Positions 24,817-32,861 of a DNA stretch of 64,000 nt are shown here, piece by piece (position 1 is the stretch's first letter; each line of letters opens with the position of its first letter). The position numbers and the translations under genes are program-made. The stretch is taken from the NCBI GenBank assembly GCA_021604805.1, contig BQJR01000002.1, positions 828,665 to 892,664 of the forward strand, in the 5' to 3' direction. The notes below the pieces were generated by a model, which worked only from the letters and a program-made list of their open reading frames with translations, searched no databases and had not been told where the DNA came from. The DNA comes from Planctomycetota bacterium. Its GTDB lineage: Bacteria; Planctomycetota; B15-G4.

Positions 24817-25385
24817 TCCTCCTCGTCGACAACTACGACTCGTTCACCTTCAACGTGCACCAAGCGCTCGGCTCGTTGCCGCAACTGGAGGGCGAAGAGA
24901 TCCGCGTCGTGCGCAATGACGCCGCCTCGGCTGAGGACGTGGTGCGCTGGAGACCGCGCGCCGTGATCCTGTCACCCGGACCGGGCCACCCACGCGACGC
25001 AGGCCTCTCGCTCACGCTCCCCGACCACTTACCCGACACCCCTTTACTCGGCGTGTGTCTCGGTCACCAAGCGCTCGCGCATGCGGCGGGCGGCCTTGTG
25101 GGTCGCAGCGAACGACCAACCCACGGTCAGACGGTCTCTATCGAGCACGATGGCGGGCGCCCCTTCCGCACACTTCCCTCGCCGTTCAACGCCGCGCTCT
25201 ACCACTCACTCGTCGTGCTCGACGAACAGCTCCCGGAAACACTCGAGGTGGCGGCGCGCACCTCGCACGGCGACATCATGGCCCTCCGACACCGCCAGCG
25301 ACCGCACTGCGGTGTGCAATTCCACCCCGAGTCGTTTATGACCGAGCACGGCTCCCGACTCCTCTCCGATTTGCTGACATGGTGA
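24813..25385 (+). CDS. pabA: anthranilate/aminodeoxychorismate synthase glutaminase subunit
   Basis: A 190-residue class I glutamine amidotransferase of the TrpG/PabA type. It begins ILLVDNYDSFTFNV, has VILSPGPGHP, the nucleophile C82 in GVCLGHQA, and the catalytic H171/E173 in QFHPESF. It supplies ammonia to a chorismate-using partner for folate (PABA) or tryptophan synthesis; the partner is not in the window, so PabA versus TrpG is open. The TTG start overlaps the hemW stop (TTGA), and it in turn overlaps pyrF by 7 bases, so it is part of a tightly coupled operon. Confidence 0.88.
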   Translation: MILLVDNYDSFTFNVHQALGSLPQLEGEEIRVVRNDAASAEDVVRWRPRAVILSPGPGHPRDAGLSLTLPDHLPDTPLLGVCLGHQALAHAAGGLVGRSERPTHGQTVSIEHDGGRPFRTLPSPFNAALYHSLVVLDEQLPETLEVAARTSHGDIMALRHRQRPHCGVQFHPESFMTEHGSRLLSDLLTW

Positions 25386-26302
25386 CCACCCAGGCCTTCG
25401 CGGACCGCCTCGCCGACGCTGTGTTGAGCAAGCGCTCACCGCTCGTCGTGGGCCTCGACCCCTTCATTGATCGCATCCCTTTGGAGCTGCGCGAACAAGC
25501 CGCACGCGACCACGAAGACCCGCGCGCAGCGAGCGCGGCCGCCGCCCAGAGCTTCTTCGAATCCGTGCTCGAGGCCGTCGCGCCCTACGCCTGCGCGGTG
25601 AAACCGCAGAGCGCCTTCTTCGAGGGCTTCGGGCCCGCCGGATGCGTCGCGTGGGAACGCGTGGTTCAGCGCGCCCACGAGCTCGACTTGCTCGTGATCG
25701 GCGACATCAAGCGCGGCGACATCGGCAGCACGGCGCGCGCCTATGCCGACGCGCACCTCACCGGCCCGGCCGCTTGCGACGCCGTCACCTTGAACCCCTA
25801 CATGGGCAGCGATTCCGTGCTTCCCTTCCTCGAGGTCGCCGACCAAACCAGCGGGGGAGCCTTCGTTCTCGTGCGCACGTCGAACCCCTCGGCCGCGGAG
25901 CTGCAAGACCAAACCCTCGCGAAGGGCGCGCGCGTTCACGAACACGTGGCCGACCTGGTGGCGGGTTGGGGACGCGAGCGCGTGGGCACAAGCGGCTTCT
26001 CCAACGTGGGCGCCGTCGTCGGCGCGACGGCACCCGCCGAACTCACCGCACTCCGAGAGCGTCTCCCACACGCGTGGTTCCTCGTTCCGGGAGTCGGCGC
26101 GCAAGGCGCCTCGGCGCAGGACGTCGCCCCGGCTTTCGACGCTCGTGGACTCGGCGCCGTGGTGAATTCATCGCGCGGGATTCTCTACGCCTTCGGTGAC
26201 CCCAAAACGCGCGACTGGCGCAGCCCGATCGAGCAGGCTGCGCGCGACCTCGCCGCGCAACTCCGCGACGTCTCCACAGCACAGAGCTCGCCGCCGCGAT
26301 GA
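25379..26302 (+). CDS. pyrF: orotidine 5'-phosphate decarboxylase
   Basis: A 307-residue OMP decarboxylase that makes UMP in the last step of pyrimidine synthesis. It is the longer type 2 form. Substrate-site segments are VVGLDPFIDRIP, AVKPQSAFFE and the catalytic DIKRGDIGSTARAYA; the phosphate-binding end is VPGVGAQGA followed by NSSRGILYA. ATG 25379 overlaps the preceding stop by 7 bases, and its own stop overlaps the bshC start by 4 (ATGA). The upstream open frame to 25055 is not used. Confidence 0.95.
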   Translation: MVTTQAFADRLADAVLSKRSPLVVGLDPFIDRIPLELREQAARDHEDPRAASAAAAQSFFESVLEAVAPYACAVKPQSAFFEGFGPAGCVAWERVVQRAHELDLLVIGDIKRGDIGSTARAYADAHLTGPAACDAVTLNPYMGSDSVLPFLEVADQTSGGAFVLVRTSNPSAAELQDQTLAKGARVHEHVADLVAGWGRERVGTSGFSNVGAVVGATAPAELTALRERLPHAWFLVPGVGAQGASAQDVAPAFDARGLGAVVNSSRGILYAFGDPKTRDWRSPIEQAARDLAAQLRDVSTAQSSPPR

Positions 26303-27738
26303 TTCACCGCAGTCATGCGCCGCGCGTTCACGGCGAGTGGACCGCGCGCTGGTTCGCTGGCGACGCACAACTCACCGAGCTCTTCGGCCCCGCGCCAACG
26401 CTCGACGCGCTCGCAACACACGCGGCCACGATTCGCGCTGCGCCCGGTTGGACCTCGCTGCTCGAGCCGGAACCGGGCCCCGCGCTCGACAGCGACAGCC
26501 TCGTGGTCTTGGCCGGCCAGCAGCCCGTGTTGGCGGGGGGCGCTGCGCTCGTGGTGCACAAGGCCGTCACGGCCCTGGCCCTGGCCCGCGACCTGGCGAA
26601 GCGCGTGGACCGCCCTGTGGTGCCCGTGTTCCTGCTCGCCACGCAAGACGCCGACACCAGTGAAGTCGACCACGTCGATCTACTCGGCGAGCGCGATCAG
26701 ATCGTGCGCCTGCGATGTCCTGTACAACCCGCACAAGAGATGTTCGCGCGGGCGCACTGGGAGCGCACCGGCCTCCAGCGCGTGTTCGACGAACTCCGTC
26801 GCCGCGTGCCCGGCGCCGCGAAGCTACTGCAAGACCTGAAGCACGACGCCTCCGGCGGCGCCGCGCTCACCGACCACGTGCTCACGCTCCTGCGCAGGAC
26901 ACTCGGCCCGTTCGGTTTGCGCTTCGTTCAAGCCCACAAGCTCGCCGAAGTCGGTCGCCCAGTGCTCGACCTCGCGCTGAGCGATCATCGCGCGCACATC
27001 GCGCAGCTCGAGAGCGGCGCCGCTCGCCTCCGTGAGGCCGACCTGAAAGTGGCCTTCGACCCGCACGACCCGCGTCCGCTCGTGCTCGAATCGCGCGACG
27101 GTCGCCGCAAACGTCTCGAAGCCGACGACGAGCAAGCGCGCACTCGCCTGTCTCGGAGCCCCGGCGACTTCTCGCCCCACGCAGCGCTGCGACCCATCGT
27201 GCAGGCCGCCGCGCTGCCCGTCGTGGCGCAGGTCGCGGGGCCCTCCGAGATCCTTTACCTCGGCCAAGCTCGCGAGCTCCACGCGCTGCACGACCGCCGG
27301 CGACCGCTGCTCGTGCCGCGCATGGAAGCCACGCAGTTGAGCGCCGCGCAGTTCGAACACCTCGCGCCCGACTTTCGGCTCGAGCCCGAGGTGCAGGCCT
27401 ACGCGAACACTCGCGAGCAGCTGCTGGCCGACGCCGCCGTCTTCGCCCGCGAACTCCGCCAGGACGAGCCGCGCCTCGCCGTGCAGCTCGATCGCTGGCA
27501 ACAGCGCCTTCAGCGCGACCTTCAGCGCCTGGCGGCACAGCCATTCTGGGCGCAACGACAGCGCGGCGCTCTGAGCCAGGCGCTCGTTCCGCGCGGCCGC
27601 CCGCAAGACGCCGTGTTCGCGTGGCTGCCGCAGGCTTGGGGGCGCGGCGATCCGAGTGCATGGGTTGAGCAACTTCTCGACATGTCGCGCGGGCATGAGC
27701 CCCCGGTTCACTTGTTCCACCACCTCTCGGAGCGCTGA
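26299..27738 (+). CDS. bshC: bacillithiol synthase (cysteine-adding enzyme)
   Basis: A 479-residue BshC, the enzyme thought to add cysteine to glucosaminyl-malate as the last step of bacillithiol synthesis. Family hallmarks are LAGQQPVLAGGAALVVHKAVTALALA (nucleotide-like loop), PVFLLATQDADTSEVDH and VAGPSEILYLGQARELH. A long helical C-terminal part (RWQQRLQRDLQRL) matches the BshC coiled-coil dimerisation region. It is slightly shorter than the usual 530 or so residues. bshB and bshA follow directly, which makes the assignment firm. Confidence 0.9.
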   Translation: MIHRSHAPRVHGEWTARWFAGDAQLTELFGPAPTLDALATHAATIRAAPGWTSLLEPEPGPALDSDSLVVLAGQQPVLAGGAALVVHKAVTALALARDLAKRVDRPVVPVFLLATQDADTSEVDHVDLLGERDQIVRLRCPVQPAQEMFARAHWERTGLQRVFDELRRRVPGAAKLLQDLKHDASGGAALTDHVLTLLRRTLGPFGLRFVQAHKLAEVGRPVLDLALSDHRAHIAQLESGAARLREADLKVAFDPHDPRPLVLESRDGRRKRLEADDEQARTRLSRSPGDFSPHAALRPIVQAAALPVVAQVAGPSEILYLGQARELHALHDRRRPLLVPRMEATQLSAAQFEHLAPDFRLEPEVQAYANTREQLLADAAVFARELRQDEPRLAVQLDRWQQRLQRDLQRLAAQPFWAQRQRGALSQALVPRGRPQDAVFAWLPQAWGRGDPSAWVEQLLDMSRGHEPPVHLFHHLSER

Positions 27739-27741
27739 GAC

Positions 27742-28470
27742 ATGGCAGACGTGCTGGTCCTCGGCCCACACCCCGACGACATCGAAATCTGCGCGGGAGG
27801 CCTGGTTCTCTCCATGATCGCTCGCGGCTACAGCGTGGCGGGCGTGGACATGACCGCCGGCGAATCCGGCACGCGTGGCTCGCCCGAGGAGCGTCGCGCG
27901 GAGGCGCTGGAGGGCGGCCGCCGGCTCGGCTTGAGCGCGCGCGAGTGCCTGGGTTTGCCCGACGGCGGCCTCCAGAACGACAGCGCGTCGAGGGACTTGC
28001 TGATCAACGCGATCCGCAAGCACCGCCCGAGGCTGCTCGTCGCGCCCTATCCGATGGATCACCACCCCGACCACGCGCGCACCGGCGCACTCGCGAAGGA
28101 CGCACGCTTCCTCGCGGGCTGCGCACAGATCGGCCCGCAGGAACACGCCGCGTGGCGACCCGGCCGCGTGCTCTTCTACCCGTCGCGCGAGGTGCTCGAA
28201 CCCAGCCTGGTGGTCGACGTCACTGACGTGTTCGAGCAGAAGCTCGAGGCCGTGCGCGCACACCGCTCGCAGCTGCATCAACCGGCGTCGAACGAGCCGC
28301 GCACGACCATCTCGGCCGAGGGCTTCCTCTCAGAGATCGAGGCCCAGGCTCGAACCTACGGCGCACAAATCGGCGTGCGTTTCGGAGAAGCCTTCGTGGT
28401 GGACGGCCCGCTCGCCGTCGAGGATCCGCTGCCCGTGGTGCGCGACAAGGGTCAGAGTGTCTACCTGTGA
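27742..28470 (+). CDS. bshB1: bacillithiol pathway deacetylase (PIG-L family)
   Basis: A 242-residue zinc deacetylase of the PIG-L/LmbE family. The zinc-binding and catalytic motif PHPDDIE lies at residues 9-15, and HHPDHARTG supplies the third metal ligand. BshB removes acetate from N-acetylglucosaminyl-malate. It starts 3 bases after bshC and overlaps bshA by 4 bases (GTGA). The location between bshC and bshA supports bshB1 over other PIG-L deacetylases. Confidence 0.92.
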   Translation: MADVLVLGPHPDDIEICAGGLVLSMIARGYSVAGVDMTAGESGTRGSPEERRAEALEGGRRLGLSARECLGLPDGGLQNDSASRDLLINAIRKHRPRLLVAPYPMDHHPDHARTGALAKDARFLAGCAQIGPQEHAAWRPGRVLFYPSREVLEPSLVVDVTDVFEQKLEAVRAHRSQLHQPASNEPRTTISAEGFLSEIEAQARTYGAQIGVRFGEAFVVDGPLAVEDPLPVVRDKGQSVYL

Positions 28471-29603
28471 GCGCGCTCCGCATCGGCATCGCCTGTTACC
28501 CGACCTACGGCGGAAGCGGTGTGCTGGCCACCGAGCTGGGCCTCGCGCTGGCGGATCACGGACACGAGGTGCACCTGTTCAGCTACGCCCGGCCGACACG
28601 CCTCGCCGCGTTCCACAGCGGCATTCAGTTCCACAACGTCACCGTATCTTCCTACCCACTGTTCGAGTACCCACCCTACGACCTCGCGCTGTCCTCTGTG
28701 ATGCGCCAAGTGATGGCCGAGCGCGAACTCGATATCCTGCACGTGCACTATGCCGTGCCGCACTCCATGTGCGCATATGTTGCGCGTGAGATGTTGGGCA
28801 ATTGCCGCACCAAGATTGTGACAACCTTGCACGGCACCGACATCACGATCCTTGGGCGTGACCCGTCCTATCGCGATGTGATCCCCTTCGCGCTGCGCAA
28901 GAGTGACGCCGTGGTCTCGGTGTCGCAGTGGTTGGCCGACGAAACCCGCGCCGTCTTCGACTACGGCGGCAAGATCCACGTGCTGCCCAACTTCGTCGAC
29001 GAGACGCGCTTCTGCCCGCGCCGCGACGACCGCGTCCGCAACGAGCTCGGTGGCGACAAGCACCCGCTCGTGGTGCACATGTCAAACTTCCGCAGCTTGA
29101 AGCGCCCGATCGACGCCGTCGAAGCCTTCAACAAGCTCGACCGCAAGCACGGCGCGCGCCTCGTGCTCGTGGGTGAAGGCCCCGAGATGACGAACGTCCG
29201 CGAGCTCGTGTGCCGCTACGAGCTCGGCGACTCGGTGCTCTTCCTCGGCGCCATCGATGCCGTGGAAGACGTGCTCGCCGCCGCCGACGTGGCACTGTTC
29301 CCCACGGAGAGCGAGTCCTTCGGGCTCGCGGCCCTCGAGGCGCTCTCGAGCGCGGTGCCCGTGGTGGCCACGCAGGTCGGCGGCCTCCCAGAAGTCGTGG
29401 AGCACGGTGTGTGTGGCTTGTTGGCGCCCGTCGGCGACACCGACATGTTGGCGGCGCACCTCGACACACTGCTGAGTGACCGCACGAAGATCGCGCAGTT
29501 CGGCGCGGCTGGTCGCGAACGCGCCACGGAGCTCTTCTCCCTGAAGCGCAGCCTCCAGCAACACGAGGCGCTCTATGAAAGCCTCGTGGGCGCGCCGTGC
29601 TGA
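28467..29603 (+). CDS. bshA: N-acetylglucosaminyl-malate synthase
   Basis: A 378-residue GT-B glycosyltransferase that joins UDP-GlcNAc to L-malate, the first step of bacillithiol synthesis. The start IGIACYPTYGGSGVLATELG is diagnostic for BshA, as are TTLHGTDITILG and LPNFVDETRF. The C-terminal lobe has ESFGLAALEALSSAVPVVATQVGGLPEVV, the donor-binding E-x7-E region. GTG 28467 overlaps the bshB stop. Its own stop overlaps the next gene by 7 bases. With bshB and bshC the full known pathway is present. Confidence 0.95.
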   Translation: MSALRIGIACYPTYGGSGVLATELGLALADHGHEVHLFSYARPTRLAAFHSGIQFHNVTVSSYPLFEYPPYDLALSSVMRQVMAERELDILHVHYAVPHSMCAYVAREMLGNCRTKIVTTLHGTDITILGRDPSYRDVIPFALRKSDAVVSVSQWLADETRAVFDYGGKIHVLPNFVDETRFCPRRDDRVRNELGGDKHPLVVHMSNFRSLKRPIDAVEAFNKLDRKHGARLVLVGEGPEMTNVRELVCRYELGDSVLFLGAIDAVEDVLAAADVALFPTESESFGLAALEALSSAVPVVATQVGGLPEVVEHGVCGLLAPVGDTDMLAAHLDTLLSDRTKIAQFGAAGRERATELFSLKRSLQQHEALYESLVGAPC

Positions 29604-30739
29604 AGCGCGTCTACTTCGACCACAACGCGGGATCACCGCTGCGAGAGGTGGCGCGCGAACGTTTGCTGCAGGTTCTCGGCGGACACCTCGCCAACGCGTC
29701 GAGTTCGCACGCCGAGGGGCGTGCTGCGCGCGACACCTTGGAGGAGGCGCGCGAAGAGCTGGCAGAACTCGCAGGCTGTCAGCGCGACGAGTTGTTCTTC
29801 ACGTCGGGGGGCACGGAGTCGAACGCGTTGGCGCTGCAACTTGCGCCCGCCGGTCACGGGGTCGCGGCTTCGGCGACCGAGCACCCGTCGCTGCGAGCAG
29901 CTGTCGCTGAACGCGAAGATGGTGTGTTGCTCGCCGTGGATTCTCGTGGAGAACTCGCTACGCGCGACAGCTGGCCACGCGTCGCACTCAGCAGCTGCGC
30001 CTTCGCGAATCACGAAACCGGCGTGCTTCAGGATCTGGAACGCGTAGTCGTTCTCGCGCGCGCAGCGGGCTCGTTGGTGCACAGCGATCTCTGCCAAGCC
30101 TTCGGACGCGTGCCGCTCGAGCTCGCGCGTTGGGACCTCGACGCAGCCAGTTTGTCGGCACACAAGTTGGGCGGCCCGGCCGGCGTCGGCGCGCTCATCT
30201 TGCGTCGCGATGCGCAACCGACTCCGCTCTGGAAGGGCGGCGCGCAGGAGGCTGGGCGCCGACCTGGTACCGAGTCGGTGGCGCTCGCCGCGAGCTTCGC
30301 TGCCGCGGCCGCCGAGGCCTGCGCGGAGCTCGAAGAACAACGGAGTCGAATGGTCAAAACCACTTTGGATCTACGTTCGTCGATTCTTGGCGTGGCGCCC
30401 GATGCGCGCGTGTTCAGCGACCCGGAACGCGGCCTCCCGAACACGCTCACCGTGGCTTTTCCCGGACACAGTGGCGCCGCGCTCGTGATGCGTCTCGACC
30501 TCGAGGGCGTCGCTGCGTCGTACGGATCGGCGTGCGCTTCGGGCTCGCACGAACCGTCACCCGTGCTGCTCGCGATGGGTTGCGACGAAGCACTCGCGCG
30601 CGCTGCCGTGCGCTTCAGTGTGGGTCACAACACCGAGCCCGGCGACGTGCGTGTGTGTGCGGAACGCCTGTGCCGTGCGCTCGACGAGAGCGCGAACACG
30701 CGCGCGCGAAAAAATGCTCCGCGCACACACGACGGATAA
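29597..30739 (+). CDS. cysteine desulfurase (NifS/IscS-like)
   Basis: A 380-residue class V aminotransferase-fold enzyme. It starts VYFDHNAGSPL, has TSGGTESNALAL, the PLP-binding lysine in SLSAHKLGGPAGVGAL and the persulfide-forming cysteine in YGSACASGSHEPSPVL. It takes sulfur from cysteine for iron-sulfur clusters or thiolated tRNA. The GTG start overlaps bshA by 7 bases. Its place at the end of a thiol-synthesis operon links it to cysteine use, but whether it serves clusters or tRNA is open. The last 15 residues are basic and likely disordered. Confidence 0.9.
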   Translation: MLKRVYFDHNAGSPLREVARERLLQVLGGHLANASSSHAEGRAARDTLEEAREELAELAGCQRDELFFTSGGTESNALALQLAPAGHGVAASATEHPSLRAAVAEREDGVLLAVDSRGELATRDSWPRVALSSCAFANHETGVLQDLERVVVLARAAGSLVHSDLCQAFGRVPLELARWDLDAASLSAHKLGGPAGVGALILRRDAQPTPLWKGGAQEAGRRPGTESVALAASFAAAAAEACAELEEQRSRMVKTTLDLRSSILGVAPDARVFSDPERGLPNTLTVAFPGHSGAALVMRLDLEGVAASYGSACASGSHEPSPVLLAMGCDEALARAAVRFSVGHNTEPGDVRVCAERLCRALDESANTRARKNAPRTHDG

Positions 30740-31107
30740 CAACCGCGCGCGCGGGGCTTTGTGTTCGTCATCGTGCACGACTCTGCACATCCACCGTGGA
30801 GAGCCGTTGACAGATCGTACGCGCGCGAGAATCATGGCTCGCCTCTCGCAGTTGGTTGAGTGCGCGCTTCGGCTGTTGTCGGTTCCGAAACGCGTGGGTC
30901 AGGTGCACCGGCATGGTCAGCTGGTGCGAGTCAGAGCGCGCAGTGCGCATGCAGGTTCGAGGCGGCGCGGAGTGGTCGCACGGGCCTCGCAGGAATCAGG
31001 GAGGAGCGCTTAGCGGAGGGCCCAAAGCCCCAAGCTTTGCGAAGAGTCCGTACCGAGATCTCTCGTGGCGGCGGTTGAGTAGACGCAGATGCACAAGTGG
31101 AGCGACG
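30740..31107. other. 368-base region upstream of dnaA
   Basis: This gap between the desulfurase and dnaA contains no supported gene. Visible elements are a TTGACA hexamer at 30807-30812, with a weak AATCAT 17 bases later (30830-30835), a plausible dnaA promoter. There are also weak DnaA-box-like words GACGGATAA (30731-30739) and ACATCCACC (30787-30795), each only 6 of 9 matches to TTATCCACA or its complement. It is a secondary candidate for origin function. Confidence 0.35.
30807..30835 (+). promoter_or_regulatory. possible dnaA promoter
   Basis: A perfect -35 TTGACA is followed after 17 bases by AATCAT, a weak -10. It lies about 270 bases before the dnaA start. Confidence 0.3.
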
Positions 31108-32496
31108 ATGAGCCTCGCGGAATCCCAAGCACCTCTCGGAAGTGGCGACCAACCCGCCCAGGACGCTGATCAGGATCCGTTGCGCGCTTACCTGCGCGGC
31201 TTGGTCAGTCCGCGCAAGTTCGAACTCTGGTTCTCGACGATCCAGATCGTCGACAGCACGAGCGATCCCGTGATCGTGTCCTTGGGCAACGACTTCCTGT
31301 GCGAATGGGTGGCTCGGAACTACCTCGACGAGGTGCACGAAGGCGTGGCCGAATGCCTCGGCCAGCCGCGCCGGGTCGAGTTCAGCGTGGACTCGCTCGC
31401 ACGACCGGCTCCGCCGCAGCCGCAGCGCGACTCGGGCGAGCGCAACCGCGACTACTTCATCAGCAACTCCGACGTCGGGCTCAACCCGCGATACACCTTC
31501 GACAACTTCATCGTGGGCCCGAGCAACCAGCTCGCGCACGCCGCGTCGGCGGCTGTCGCTGAGGCACTCGCCGGCTCGTACAACCCGCTCTTCGTGCACG
31601 GCAGCGTGGGCCTCGGCAAGACCCACCTGCTGCAGGCGATCTGCCACAAGGCGATGGCCTCGAAGCGCTCCCTGAAGGTGCTCTACCTGTCGAGCGAGAC
31701 CTTCGTGAACCAGTTCATCGCCTCGATCGAGAAGGGCGACTTGGAGCGCTTCCGGTACCGCTACCGCAACGTGGACATGCTCGTCGTCGACGACATCCAG
31801 CTGCTGGCGCACAAGGAGCGCACCCAGGAAGAGTTCTTCCACACCTTTAATGCGTTGCACAACGCCGAGCGCCAGATCGTGCTCGCCAGCGACAGCCCGC
31901 CCGACGAGATCCCGACGCTGCGTGAACGACTGAGCAGTCGCTTCAAATGGGGTTTGGTCGCGCAGGTGGCTCCGCCGCGCTTCGAAACGCGCCAGGCGAT
32001 CCTGCGTCGCAAGGCGCTCGACCGCGGCGCCGAACTCCCGCCCGAGGTGCTGAACTTCCTGGCCGAGAACATCGACAGCAACATTCGTGAGCTCGAGGGC
32101 GCCGTCACCAAGGTGCTGGGTTACGCGCAGCTGATCGGTGGATCGATCGACGTGGGCATGGCCCGCGATGCCCTCGGCACGAGCGCCAGCAGCTCCGCCA
32201 CGCGGGCCGTCACCGGCGTGGAGCGCATCCAGGAAGTGGTCTGCGAGCACTTCGGCGTGAAGATCTCCGATCTCCAAGGGCGCCGCCGCACCCAGTCGAT
32301 CGCGCTGCCGCGCCAGGTCGCCATGGCGCTCGCGCGCCGCCTCACGGCGCTTTCGCTGGAAGAGATCGGCGGACGCTTCGGCGGGCGCGACCACTCCACC
32401 GTGCTCTACGCCGTGTCGCGCATGAAAGACCGCGCCGAACGCGACCCCTCGTTCCGCAGCCTGCTCACCGAGCTCCAGGACAAGGCGCAGCGCTGA
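31108..32496 (+). CDS. dnaA: chromosomal replication initiator DnaA
   Basis: A 462-residue DnaA. Domain I (about 20-95) is followed by a short domain II. The AAA+ domain III has YTFDNFIVGPSNQLAHAA, Walker A HGSVGLGKTH (164-173), Walker B MLVVDDIQLL and the LSSRFKWGL sensor/arginine region. Domain IV ends with the DnaA-box-binding signature GRDHSTVLYAVSRM. ATG 31108 matches the family start; the frame is open far upstream but that sequence has no DnaA similarity. dnaN, dciA and gyrB follow on the same strand. Confidence 0.97.
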   Translation: MSLAESQAPLGSGDQPAQDADQDPLRAYLRGLVSPRKFELWFSTIQIVDSTSDPVIVSLGNDFLCEWVARNYLDEVHEGVAECLGQPRRVEFSVDSLARPAPPQPQRDSGERNRDYFISNSDVGLNPRYTFDNFIVGPSNQLAHAASAAVAEALAGSYNPLFVHGSVGLGKTHLLQAICHKAMASKRSLKVLYLSSETFVNQFIASIEKGDLERFRYRYRNVDMLVVDDIQLLAHKERTQEEFFHTFNALHNAERQIVLASDSPPDEIPTLRERLSSRFKWGLVAQVAPPRFETRQAILRRKALDRGAELPPEVLNFLAENIDSNIRELEGAVTKVLGYAQLIGGSIDVGMARDALGTSASSSATRAVTGVERIQEVVCEHFGVKISDLQGRRRTQSIALPRQVAMALARRLTALSLEEIGGRFGGRDHSTVLYAVSRMKDRAERDPSFRSLLTELQDKAQR

Positions 32497-32861
32497 CGTG
32501 AATTCGAACAGCTCAGTCCGACACACCCATGGGGTGGCCACCACCGAGCGGTTCGAACACGTCGCGCGCGATCTTGAGAACTCGTGGATTCGTCGCGGGC
32601 AGCTCGGTGAGGTTAGGGAAGCTTTCCCGTCAGCGACCTGCGCAGGCCCTCGCATCTCGTGGATCGACGGTGCAGGTCGGGGCATACTGCGGAGGATCTT
32701 CCGCAAGCCGTGGCGCGCGTCGCCCCAGCGGGAGCAGGGCTGGCGCACCGCTGGCCCCGCGCTCTCCACAATCCGAGCGCACTTAAGGAGACGAAGTCTC
32801 TTTAATTAATAGAGAAGCTGTTTCTAAGCGCGACTCGCGCCCCGAAAGGGAAAGCCACCAC
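32497..32861. other. dnaA-dnaN intergenic region, candidate oriC
   Basis: A 365-base gap between dnaA and dnaN. CTCGTGGAT occurs twice (32581-32589 and 32656-32664) and CTCTCCACA once (32762-32770), all partial matches to the DnaA box or its complement. Next to the last is the most AT-rich stretch nearby, TCTCTTTAATTAATAGAGA (32798-32816), a candidate unwinding element or the dnaN promoter. A short GGGAAGCTTTCCC hairpin (32616-32628) follows dnaA. None of the boxes is a perfect consensus, so this is a candidate only. Confidence 0.4.

Noticed and set aside
32545-32565. GGTTCGAAC word resembling a tRNA T-loop
   Set aside because: No matching acceptor, D or anticodon arms around it; it is a chance word in the dnaA-dnaN gap.
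30931-32769. 612-codon open frame on the minus strand across dnaA
   Set aside because: Shadow of dnaA; no recognisable motifs and no ribosome site.
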